A DNA stretch of 19,649 bases from positions 3,009 through 22,657 of the forward strand of contig JAGOSC010000042.1 in the NCBI GenBank assembly GCA_018062515.1. The letters run 5' to 3'. Numbering within the stretch: the stretch's first letter is position 1; each line of letters starts with the position of its first letter. Both the position numbers and the translations under genes were made by a program. This document shows, in pieces, positions 7,282 to 13,560 of the stretch. The notes beneath the pieces were generated by a model, which was given only the letters and a program-made list of their open reading frames with translations, did not search any database and was not told where the DNA came from. The stretch comes from Candidatus Omnitrophota bacterium. GTDB lineage: Bacteria; Omnitrophota; Gorgyraeia; Zapsychrales; Zapsychraceae.

Positions 7282-8721
7282 ATGTCAAAGAAACTTCAGT
7301 ACTTAATTGAATTTACCGACGCCTATATCAAGGTCTGCCAGGGCGTCATGCAGCCGGATGGTTTGGTTGTCTTGAAGGCTGATGTTGTCCCCGTCGAGAA
7401 TATGGCCGACCCTAAGATCATCCAGGAGCTGACCAAACGGTTTAATTTTAATGATATCAAAGATGATAATCTCATTATCAGCATTCCCCGTCGGCAGGTA
7501 ATTTTAAAGCAGCTTTCTCTCCCATCACAAAATGATCAAGAACTCCGCCGTATGATTTCTTTGCAGATTTCCGCGCATGTTCCTTTTAACCGTGAAGATA
7601 TTGTTTTTGATTATTCCATTTTGGAGAAAGATACCAATGGATATGCCGCCGTACTCGTCGCTGTCATTAACAAGCCGGTCATTCAGCATTATCTTGAAAT
7701 GCTTCATAAAATGAATGTGTATCCGCAAAAAATCTTTATTCGCTCCTTTGGGGTGGCGGAATATTTTTATTGGACGCAGAAGGGGAACAATACGTCGGCT
7801 TTATCCGTGGTTATTGACGTCGATACGGGCGGGTCAGAAATTTGTTTCTGTCAGGACGGGGCTTTATTATTTTCGAGACACATTAATGTCGGGTATGAAA
7901 GTTTGACGGAGACTGAAATAGGGCGCTTTGTTGACCAAGTCATGTTGACGTTTGGTGCGTATCGTAAGAGCTATAAGAATGAAGATATTGCTTATGTGCA
8001 TATTATGGCGTCGGGAGACAGAGGTAATCAACTGATGAAATATATGTCGAAATTGCATCCAGCTATCACTGTCATCGATAAGGGGCCCTCGATTAAGTTA
8101 GAGAAAGAAGTAAATATGGCGACTATTCAGGAAAAAGGCATTTCTTTAGCGGCGATTTACGGTTTTATGATTAATTCGGATAAGAAATACCCGAATCTAT
8201 TGCCCGTCGACATACAGAATACCAAAAAATTAAAAGTTGAACGTAAGATATTGGTTCGTTTTATTTTGGCATTAGCTTTGACGGTTGCGGTTAGCGCGGT
8301 TTCGCTGGGATTGAAACTCCGGGAAGACAGATTGTATCTTGAAGGTTTGGAAGATCAACTGACAGATGCTAAAAAAGGTATGAGTGAAATTGAAAAACAA
8401 TCGGTCCTTATACGTTTTTTTGATGAAAAAATAAAAAGTAAAATATTGTTCGCCGATGTCATGAGTGAACTGTACCGATTGACTCCGGCGGATATTTCCT
8501 ACCAATCATTAGAGATGACTCAACAGGGCTTATTGATCATTCAGGGATTTTCACAAAATGGATCAACTGTCAGCCAGCTTCAGGGGCAGCTGGTCAATTC
8601 AGGATTCTTTAAAGAGGTCACGCTGCAATACGCGACAAAACGAAAAATATTTACCCAAGATTATACGGATTTTAGGATTCAATGCACATTACAGTTCAAG
8701 GTAGACGGAAATGACTCATAA
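7282..8721 (+). CDS. PilM-PilN fusion: GspL-like inner-membrane platform protein
   Basis: A 479-residue protein whose N-terminal about 300 residues are a PilM/GspL-type actin-like cytoplasmic domain (YLIEFTDAYIKVCQG strand, SIPRRQVILKQLSLP, RRMISLQISAHVPF, VVIDVDTGGSEICFCQDG, RHINVGYESLTE). It runs directly into a PilN-type segment: PNLLPVDIQNTKKL before one membrane helix at about 325-345, a coiled-coil stretch (LEDQLTDAKKGMSEIEKQ) and a periplasmic domain with the PilN pattern of ISYQSLEMTQQGLLIIQG. Together this reproduces the layout of GspL in one chain. The ATG at 7282 is preferred, with AAGG at 7266-7269; an upstream TTG inside gspK is less likely. The downstream PilO-like gene overlaps by 11 nt. 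Confidence 0.88.
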   Translation: MSKKLQYLIEFTDAYIKVCQGVMQPDGLVVLKADVVPVENMADPKIIQELTKRFNFNDIKDDNLIISIPRRQVILKQLSLPSQNDQELRRMISLQISAHVPFNREDIVFDYSILEKDTNGYAAVLVAVINKPVIQHYLEMLHKMNVYPQKIFIRSFGVAEYFYWTQKGNNTSALSVVIDVDTGGSEICFCQDGALLFSRHINVGYESLTETEIGRFVDQVMLTFGAYRKSYKNEDIAYVHIMASGDRGNQLMKYMSKLHPAITVIDKGPSIKLEKEVNMATIQEKGISLAAIYGFMINSDKKYPNLLPVDIQNTKKLKVERKILVRFILALALTVAVSAVSLGLKLREDRLYLEGLEDQLTDAKKGMSEIEKQSVLIRFFDEKIKSKILFADVMSELYRLTPADISYQSLEMTQQGLLIIQGFSQNGSTVSQLQGQLVNSGFFKEVTLQYATKRKIFTQDYTDFRIQCTLQFKVDGNDS

Positions 8722-9250
8722 ATTTTCACAACGGGAAAAGATTTTGGCATTCTTAACCATTGCCGTCGGCATTATTTTTATTGGTTATTGGAATATTTAT
8801 CGTCCTTTTAAGAATGAGGAAAATTCAATTCAGAAAAAGATTGCTTCGACGGAGAAAAGGTTAAGTAAGAATTTAAGGACGATCCAAAGTAATGAACTTT
8901 CTAAACCTGAGGTGGAGGCAATATTAAAGAGATTCAAGCAAGATGGGTCGGATGAAAAGATTATGTCCGCTATTACGACGGAGATTGAAACGGCGGCTTC
9001 ACAAACAAGTATGCGTATTGCGGACATGCAGCCGAAGCCATCTCGAGTTGTTGATTTCTATAGAGTTTTTTCAGTGAATTTGTCTATTGATGGCGAATTA
9101 AAAAGCATTACCGAATTCATTCACGTATTACAAACAGAGCCGCATTTATTCAATATTGAAGAATTAAGGATTAACCGCGTCAATCCCCGCGGATCGGACC
9201 TGCGCTGTCAGATTGTTTTGAGCCGAACTCTTATCCCTAAAACTGAATAG
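8711..9250 (+). CDS. PilO-like (GspM-position) inner-membrane assembly protein
   Basis: A 179-residue bitopic protein: short cytoplasmic N-terminus, a membrane helix at about 11-29 (ILAFLTIAVGIIFIGYW), a coiled-coil region to about residue 75, then a small periplasmic domain. The strand-rich part FYRVFSVNLSIDGELKSITE followed by FIHVLQTEPHLFNIEELRI matches the PilO/GspM ferredoxin-like fold (v.l.l.G....l..fl..Le....l..i..l.i). It overlaps the preceding PilM-PilN gene by 11 nt and should dimerise with its periplasmic domain. I recognise the family by pattern and context; sequence similarity in this group is always low. Confidence 0.82.
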   Translation: MTHKFSQREKILAFLTIAVGIIFIGYWNIYRPFKNEENSIQKKIASTEKRLSKNLRTIQSNELSKPEVEAILKRFKQDGSDEKIMSAITTEIETAASQTSMRIADMQPKPSRVVDFYRVFSVNLSIDGELKSITEFIHVLQTEPHLFNIEELRINRVNPRGSDLRCQIVLSRTLIPKTE

Positions 9251-9312
9251 CTTTGCCTGCCTAATAGTATTAATAAAGATATAAGAAACATAATTTATTT
9301 ATTTGGAATGAC

Positions 9313-9340
9313 TTGACACTGATTTTTAAATATGTCAAAT
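9313..9340 (+). promoter_or_regulatory. Putative internal promoter with TTGACA/TGTCAA inverted repeat before the C-D gene pair
   Basis: This is the only sizeable gap in the T2SS cluster (9251-9406). A perfect -35 TTGACA (9313-9318) is followed after 16 nt by TCAAAT (9335-9340, four of six -10 matches). TTGACA also forms an inverted repeat with TGTCAA (9333-9338), so the element could bind a regulator. It would allow the C-like protein and secretin to be made independently of E-M. Confidence 0.4.
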
Positions 9341-9406
9341 TAATCGGGATATAACAATATCAACGCATATTCAACGCAGACTCGCAGTATACAACGGAAA
9401 AAATCC

Positions 9407-9913
9407 ATGGCATTGATACAAAGAAAAAATTCATGGAGAATTTTGACTTTTTCGTCGATGATTTTACTTTTTGTTTCCCTATTGATTACATTAAGTGCGA
9501 TTAATCGATTTATAAGAAAAAAGGATTCTCGTTCGGTTCCGGTGTTAACGAAATCAGACATTCAAACACAAAAAAATTTTGATATCGTCATTCCCAAGGC
9601 CAAGCCTTTTTCAGCTTATGCCGATATTATTTCACAACGTGATATTTTTAAACTGCCGTATGAACAATTTGATTTAACGTCGAGGCAGGAGACTGATTTA
9701 CCTCAGGCGGATGATTCCGATTGGATAAGAAATTATAAAGTATCAGGAATTTTGGTGGATGGAGATCCCCGCTGTGTGATTGAAGATGTGGCGGCTAATG
9801 AAATTATTTTTTTAGCGGTTGGCGACCATCTTAAAGAAGCCGTCGTCGAGAAAATAGAAAAAGGCCGCGTGACTTTTTTATACAATAATCGCCGGATTGA
9901 ATTGACTCCATGA
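9407..9913 (+). CDS. GspC/PilP-like periplasmic linker protein (no PDZ domain)
   Basis: A 168-residue bitopic protein with a basic N-terminus, one membrane helix at about 11-32 (ILTFSSMILLFVSLLITL) and a single homology-region domain. It shows YADIISQRDIFKLP, the usual I..RnIF motif before the HR domain, and then YKVSGILVDGDPRCVIEDV, EIIFLAVGDHL, and VEKIEKGRVTFLYNNRRIELTP. This is the GspC HR / PilP pattern (L.Gi......aii.d......v..Gd.i....v..I....v.l...g). In the family it connects the inner-membrane platform to the N0 domain of the secretin, and it sits right before gspD. Classical GspC has a C-terminal PDZ or coiled coil; neither is present. ATG 9407 follows ACGGAAAAAA. Confidence 0.82.
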   Translation: MALIQRKNSWRILTFSSMILLFVSLLITLSAINRFIRKKDSRSVPVLTKSDIQTQKNFDIVIPKAKPFSAYADIISQRDIFKLPYEQFDLTSRQETDLPQADDSDWIRNYKVSGILVDGDPRCVIEDVAANEIIFLAVGDHLKEAVVEKIEKGRVTFLYNNRRIELTP

Positions 9914-9931
9914 AAGACGTAAAAAAATCAA

Positions 9932-11629
9932 ATGAATAAACGAAGTTTATTTTTACTAAAAATTATTATGATATGCATTTGCCTGCGGCCATCTCAAAGT
10001 GATGCGGCGGATATTAATCAGGTCAAGGAAGCTCTTGACCGCTACGAAGCTTCGAATGAATATGTTCTTCCCGTCGATGGTGCTGGCGAGAATTATAATG
10101 ATGAAATTCCGCAAGCCGATCCCGTCTTAACGCAAAACCAAGTGATAGGTTATACCAATGTTTTAACACCTGAGCCAGTCATTGTCGTCGATCAAGCCAA
10201 AAATGAAAATCCCCCACCCGTTCAGGCGAATCCTTTGAAAGAATTTCCAGATGACATGGTCATCGACGCTTTAGAATTAAAAAATATGGATATTGTCGAC
10301 GTCTTAAAGTTAATCGCTGACAAAAGTTCTTTAAACATTGTCGCCGGGGATGGTGTCGTCGGCAAGGTCACTATTTATTTAAGTAATGTGAAACTTAAAG
10401 ATGCTATGCGCATTATCCTTGATTCCAATGGTTTGGCCTACAAATTAGAAGATGGTATTGTCCGGGTCATGACGGCCAAAGAATTTGAAACCCGTTATGG
10501 TTATATTTTCGGCGGGAATATTCAGACCAAAATGGTTCAGTTAGCGTACGCCAATGTCAACGATTTGGTGCCTGTTTTAAATCAAATAAAAAGCTCATCG
10601 GGAAAAGTTATTTTTGATATGAAGTCTAATACGATGGTTTTAATGGATTCCCCCGAAGCGATTTCACTGATGGAGCAGTATATCATTCAGATTGATTCTC
10701 CCGACCAAACAGAAGTATTTCAGTTGAGCTATGCCAAAGTGAAAGATATTGAGGATAAAGTCAAAGAAACGTTGACTCTAAACACGGGGAAGCTTAAATC
10801 CGACGAGCGGTCTAACCGTTTTGTTATTACAGACACGAAACAAAAGATCGAAGAAGTCCGCAATGTCATTCGCGCTTTTGATCAGAAGGAAAAACAAGTT
10901 TTGATTGAAGCCAAGATTGTGCAGATTATTTTGAGCGAGCAGCAGAAATTCGGTATTGACTGGCAAGCCATGGTGCGGGATTATCATAACCTTGAATTGA
11001 CATCGCATTTTAATATTTTGCAGGACAACAGTAAACGCGGGGAATTGAGCATTGGAACTATTGAAAGTGATGATTATGAGATTCTTCTGCACGCCTTGAA
11101 AACTGTCGGTACAACCAATATTTTATCCAGCCCGAGTATTACCGCCCTTAACAATCAGGAGGCTAAGATTCTCGTCGGATCGACGGAGCCTTATGTTACA
11201 ACGACGACGACTGTTCCGTCCAGCGGCCCATCAACGACGGCGGAGAGTGTTAATTTTATCGAAGTTGGAGTTAAGTTATATGTGACTCCGGTGATTCATG
11301 AAGATAATTTTATCACCATGAAAATCAAGCCGGAGGTTAGTTCGGTCACGAGGACTTTAACGACGGGTAATAATAATTTGATTCCTGTCGTCGAAACCTC
11401 CGAAGCAGAGACGAGAGTAACGGTTAAGGATAATGTGACGATTGTCATCGGCGGGCTGATCAAAGATGAAAAGATTGATTCCACCAATAAAATACCTCTG
11501 TTAGGCAGCATTCCTCTCGTCGGAAGGGCCTTTCGTAATGACGACACATTCAACCGCAAGACCGAGATTGTTATTTTCTTGACTCCTAAAATTACAAACG
11601 GAGATGTTGCGATGGATAATGGGATTTAG
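9932..11629 (+). CDS. gspD: Type II secretion outer-membrane secretin GspD
   Basis: Outer-membrane channel. The 565-residue product begins with a signal peptide (MNKRSLFLLKIIMICICL, cleavage near SDA/A). After a Pro/Gln-rich linker come N0 (about 110-182, DMVIDALELKNMDIVDVLKL), N1 (about 198-255), N2/N3-type (about 260-318, TEVFQLSYAKVKDIEDKV) and the secretin core (about 322-558). The core contains VGVKLYVTPVI, MKIKPEVSSVT, the lip/gate hallmark IPLLGSIPLVGRAF and the closing EIVIFLTPKI strand. It is shorter than enterobacterial secretins, having one fewer N-domain and no C-terminal S-domain, so no pilotin dependence is evident. It lies 18 nt after the C-like gene and is closed by a strong terminator. 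Confidence 0.95.
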   Translation: MNKRSLFLLKIIMICICLRPSQSDAADINQVKEALDRYEASNEYVLPVDGAGENYNDEIPQADPVLTQNQVIGYTNVLTPEPVIVVDQAKNENPPPVQANPLKEFPDDMVIDALELKNMDIVDVLKLIADKSSLNIVAGDGVVGKVTIYLSNVKLKDAMRIILDSNGLAYKLEDGIVRVMTAKEFETRYGYIFGGNIQTKMVQLAYANVNDLVPVLNQIKSSSGKVIFDMKSNTMVLMDSPEAISLMEQYIIQIDSPDQTEVFQLSYAKVKDIEDKVKETLTLNTGKLKSDERSNRFVITDTKQKIEEVRNVIRAFDQKEKQVLIEAKIVQIILSEQQKFGIDWQAMVRDYHNLELTSHFNILQDNSKRGELSIGTIESDDYEILLHALKTVGTTNILSSPSITALNNQEAKILVGSTEPYVTTTTTVPSSGPSTTAESVNFIEVGVKLYVTPVIHEDNFITMKIKPEVSSVTRTLTTGNNNLIPVVETSEAETRVTVKDNVTIVIGGLIKDEKIDSTNKIPLLGSIPLVGRAFRNDDTFNRKTEIVIFLTPKITNGDVAMDNGI

Positions 11630-11659
11630 CATTTGTCCCTTACAATATGTTTTGACTGG

Positions 11660-11694
11660 CCCTCTCGTAGATTTGTTGAGAGGGTTTTCTTTTT
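11660..11694 (+). terminator. Rho-independent terminator of the T2SS operon
   Basis: CCCTCTC (11660-11666) pairs perfectly with GAGAGGG (11678-11684) across an 11-nt loop and is followed by TTTTCTTTTT (11685-11694). It sits 30 nt after the gspD stop. Confidence 0.88.
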
Positions 11695-11728
11695 ATATCG
11701 TCTTAGAATAAACAGAAAAGGAAGCGTT

Positions 11729-12082
11729 ATGTTTGAAAAGAAACATCAGAAGGTCGTTCCCATATCGGTCTTTATTCGTAGGATGGTCGCTTATATTTTT
11801 GTAGTCATTTTATTGATCATCGGTGTTTTGTCTATCGGCGTCGTCGGGTACCACTTTTTTGCCGGATTCACATGGATTGATTCACTGTTAAATGCATCGA
11901 TGATTTTGGGTGGTATGGGGGAAATAGATCCATTGACCACGACGGGCGCTAAGATTTTTGCATCTGTTTATGCCCTTTTTAGCGGGCTGATGTTTATCGC
12001 AATTATGGGGATTCTTTTTACTCCTATGATGCATCGCGTACTGCATTCATTTCATATGGAAGACAAAGACTTCGAGAAGTGA
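11729..12082 (+). CDS. Small two-helix ion-channel-like membrane protein with altered selectivity filter
   Basis: A 117-residue protein with the TM1-pore-TM2 layout of the Ion_trans_2 family: TM1 about 20-42, a short amphipathic pore helix about 49-60, then GGMGEIDPLTTTGAKIFAS and TM2 about 74-98. The stretch after the pore aligns with the canonical T-V-G-Y-G-D-x-x-P-x-T of potassium channels, but reads GGMGE (61-65) plus IDP, so the Tyr and Asp of the filter are replaced. ATG 11729 is supported by AAGGA about 7 nt upstream; the longer frame from 11633 would run through the terminator and is rejected. It lies beyond the gspD terminator and is convergent with the next gene. Whether it conducts ions is unknown. 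Confidence 0.75.
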   Translation: MFEKKHQKVVPISVFIRRMVAYIFVVILLIIGVLSIGVVGYHFFAGFTWIDSLLNASMILGGMGEIDPLTTTGAKIFASVYALFSGLMFIAIMGILFTPMMHRVLHSFHMEDKDFEK

Positions 12083-12084
12083 AA

Positions 12085-12672
12085 TTAATCAAACAACCAT
12101 TTCTGCACTAATTTGGTGTAGTGCGGCATGACGAGATAGACCATGATCACAATGGTAATGCCTGAATTGATGAATACTTTTAGGTGATCGTGTTCTGTTA
12201 ATCCTAATTGGTTAAATACCGGCAGCATCGCCCAACGCACCATTAAACCAACGGGAAAAAGGGCTGACCACGTGAGCAAAGCTTGTTTCCAGCGCGTCGG
12301 CACTTTCGCTCCACTGCCTTCCTGAGTAAACAAAAAATCTAAACCACTACGAATATGAACATGATCATCTTTTTGAAGAATGGGCTGAACTTTTTCGATA
12401 AATGATTTGCGGTCGTCTGATGTGACCCAATTGCGTAAATGCTCGACGGTATCAAAACGGATCACGACGGTGTACGTTGTGGTTAAGCTGGGAACAGGTC
12501 GTATAACCTGTAAATCAAGATGTCCCGGATAAGATCGGCATACCGGGACAATTTGTTTGAGCCAAGCTTCGTAAAGGTCATGTTTCCCCTCGTGGACGTG
12601 ATGGGTAATAACGCCCGTCGCGCCTTGTACAAGTTCATCAGGAGAATTTGTTTCGGGTGCATTTTCGTTCAT
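12085..12672 (-). CDS. Membrane-anchored ABM-domain (antibiotic biosynthesis monooxygenase-like) protein
   Basis: A 195-residue protein and the only - strand gene. Residues about 18-105 resemble the dimeric alpha/beta-barrel ABM fold: GVITHHVHEGKHDLYEAWLK, then a Tyr-Pro-Gly-His-Leu turn, YTVVIRFDTVEHLRNWVTS. They are followed by two hydrophobic segments at about 130-152 and 164-185 with conserved-looking TRWKQALLTW at the entry. This ABM-plus-two-TM layout matches a known family of uncharacterised bacterial proteins annotated as ABM superfamily; no substrate is established. Its stop lies 2 nt from that of the convergent channel gene. No Shine-Dalgarno is seen before the ATG; TATAAT on the - strand (12680-12685) lies only 7 nt upstream, so translation may be leaderless. 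Confidence 0.8.
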   Translation of the reverse strand: MNENAPETNSPDELVQGATGVITHHVHEGKHDLYEAWLKQIVPVCRSYPGHLDLQVIRPVPSLTTTYTVVIRFDTVEHLRNWVTSDDRKSFIEKVQPILQKDDHVHIRSGLDFLFTQEGSGAKVPTRWKQALLTWSALFPVGLMVRWAMLPVFNQLGLTEHDHLKVFINSGITIVIMVYLVMPHYTKLVQKWLFD

Positions 12673-12784
12673 GGAAGTGATTATAAATCATTTGTCCGCG
12701 AATTTCATATGAATTCATTCATTTTTCGAGATGAAGTGTTGCCTTTTTCGTTAAGCTCAAGTGTTTTTTTTCTGTAATATTATA

Positions 12785-12825
12785 TTTACCATAATATTGA
12801 CAATAAGCCATATCGATGGTAAACA
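12785..12825 (+). promoter_or_regulatory. Putative brnTA promoter and operator (8-bp inverted repeat)
   Basis: TTTACCAT (12785-12792) and ATGGTAAA (12816-12823) form a perfect inverted repeat with a 23-nt centre. Between the arms lies a perfect -35 TTGACA (12797-12802), and the right arm overlaps the expected -10 (TAAACA 12820-12825, 17-nt spacing). BrnA antitoxins are known to autorepress their operon, so this is a plausible operator. Confidence 0.5.
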
Positions 12826-12831
12826 TTAATT

Positions 12832-13116
12832 ATGGATAAAGTGTTTGATTGTTTTGAGTGGGACGAACGCAAAGAATTAGACAATATTCAAAAGCACGGT
12901 GTAGATTTTTTTATGGCCTGCAAAGTATTTAAAGATGTTAAGCGAAAGATATACGTGGATTCAAAGCACACCCATGACGAAGAAAGGCTTTTTTGTATCG
13001 GAAAAGCGGACGGGCGGATAATAACAGTTCGATTTACTTATAGAAATAAGAAAATCAGAATAATTGGGGCTGGATATTGGAGAAAAGGGAGGCAGTATTA
13101 TGATCAAAAAGATTAA
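12832..13116 (+). CDS. brnT: BrnT family ribonuclease toxin
   Basis: Type II toxin of the BrnTA system (DUF497 fold), an RNase-like mRNA-cleaving protein in characterised members. The 94-residue length is typical. Family signatures are FEWDERKELDNIQKHGVDF near the N-terminus, a central VFKDVKRKIY, HDEERLFCIGKADGRIITV and the C-terminal RIIGAGYWRKGRQYY. In most members the last motif reads R.IsAR...k.E...Y, so here G replaces the usual Arg and G replaces Glu; activity could be altered. ATG 12832 lies right behind the promoter-like region. Its last 17 nt overlap the antitoxin gene. Confidence 0.88.
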   Translation: MDKVFDCFEWDERKELDNIQKHGVDFFMACKVFKDVKRKIYVDSKHTHDEERLFCIGKADGRIITVRFTYRNKKIRIIGAGYWRKGRQYYDQKD

Positions 13117-13345
13117 TCATTCAGATATGCCGATTGGAAAATTGACGAAAATCAGAGATGTTCTTCCGTTGCCTTCAGAATTAGCTATGCCCGAAGAGAC
13201 GACAAAAATCACGATCTCACTGAATAAGTCTAGTGTCGATTTTTTCAAACGGCAGGCAAAGAAATTTAATACCAAATATCAACGGATGATTCGGGAGTTG
13301 GTTGATCGATATGCAACGGAATACAGCCAAGAAAAAAAGAATTAA
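13100..13345 (+). CDS. brnA: BrnA family antitoxin (ribbon-helix-helix)
   Basis: An 81-residue protein with a C-terminal ribbon-helix-helix: TKITISLNKSSVDFFKRQAK followed by KFNTKYQRMIRELVDRYA, the usual BrnA signature (kItisld.dvvdfFk..A...g..YQ.miR.lld.Y). The N-terminal about 40 residues would wrap BrnT. ATG 13100 has GGGAGG (13087-13092) at 7-nt spacing, inside the brnT 3' end. The 17-nt overlap favours coupled synthesis. No clear terminator follows. Confidence 0.88.
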   Translation: MIKKINHSDMPIGKLTKIRDVLPLPSELAMPEETTKITISLNKSSVDFFKRQAKKFNTKYQRMIRELVDRYATEYSQEKKN

Positions 13346-13430
13346 AAACACAAACGTTGGCTTTTCATTTTTCGGTAATGATCCTCAAGGAGAATAAAGG
13401 AGAGCGCATTAATTTGGATCATAGATAGAT

Positions 13431-13459
13431 TTGACATTTCATCAAATATATATTATCCT
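13431..13459 (+). promoter_or_regulatory. Putative promoter of the giant beta-helix protein gene
   Basis: TTGACA (13431-13436), a 17-nt spacer and TATCCT (13454-13459, four of six) make a good sigma-70-like promoter; AT-rich TATATATTAT lies in the spacer end. A start near 13466 would leave a leader of about 90 nt before ATG 13558, containing the structure listed next. Confidence 0.5.
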
Positions 13460-13493
13460 TTTTGCAGGCAATCGTCTCCTTACCAGTCATTCC

Positions 13494-13560
13494 CATAAAC
13501 AGGCAAGCCTACGAAGGGTGTTAGCATTAATGTCTAATAATTCGGAATAACCTGTTTATG
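13494..13560 (+). promoter_or_regulatory. Structured leader with start-codon-covering inverted repeat and 6-codon ORF
   Basis: CATAAACAGG (13494-13503) and CCTGTTTATG (13551-13560) are perfect inverted arms; the last three bases of the right arm are the ATG of the giant gene. Inside the 47-nt loop is ATG TCT AAT AAT TCG GAA TAA (13530-13550, MSNNSE), with AAGGG upstream at 13514-13518. Its stop abuts the right arm. In RNA the helix would cover the start codon. I recognise no known riboswitch. Confidence 0.4.

Noticed and set aside
11633..11728. Longer version of the channel protein starting near 11633.
   Set aside because: It would be translated through the gspD terminator hairpin; ATG 11729 has a good ribosome site and begins just before the first membrane helix.
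12520..12777. An 85-residue + strand frame across the ABM gene and the upstream intergenic region.
   Set aside because: It is mostly antisense to a recognised gene, has no ribosome site and an implausible composition.
13378..13422. 7-bp inverted repeat ATGATCC/GGATCAT after brnA.
   Set aside because: The 31-nt loop and lack of a T-run make it a poor terminator, and arms this short arise by chance.
13494..13560. Leader segment AACAGGCAAGCC...GAAGGG...GCA resembles the first part of a c-di-GMP-I (GEMM) riboswitch.
   Set aside because: The conserved GCAAAGCC segment and the second helix are missing, so the resemblance is too partial to call.
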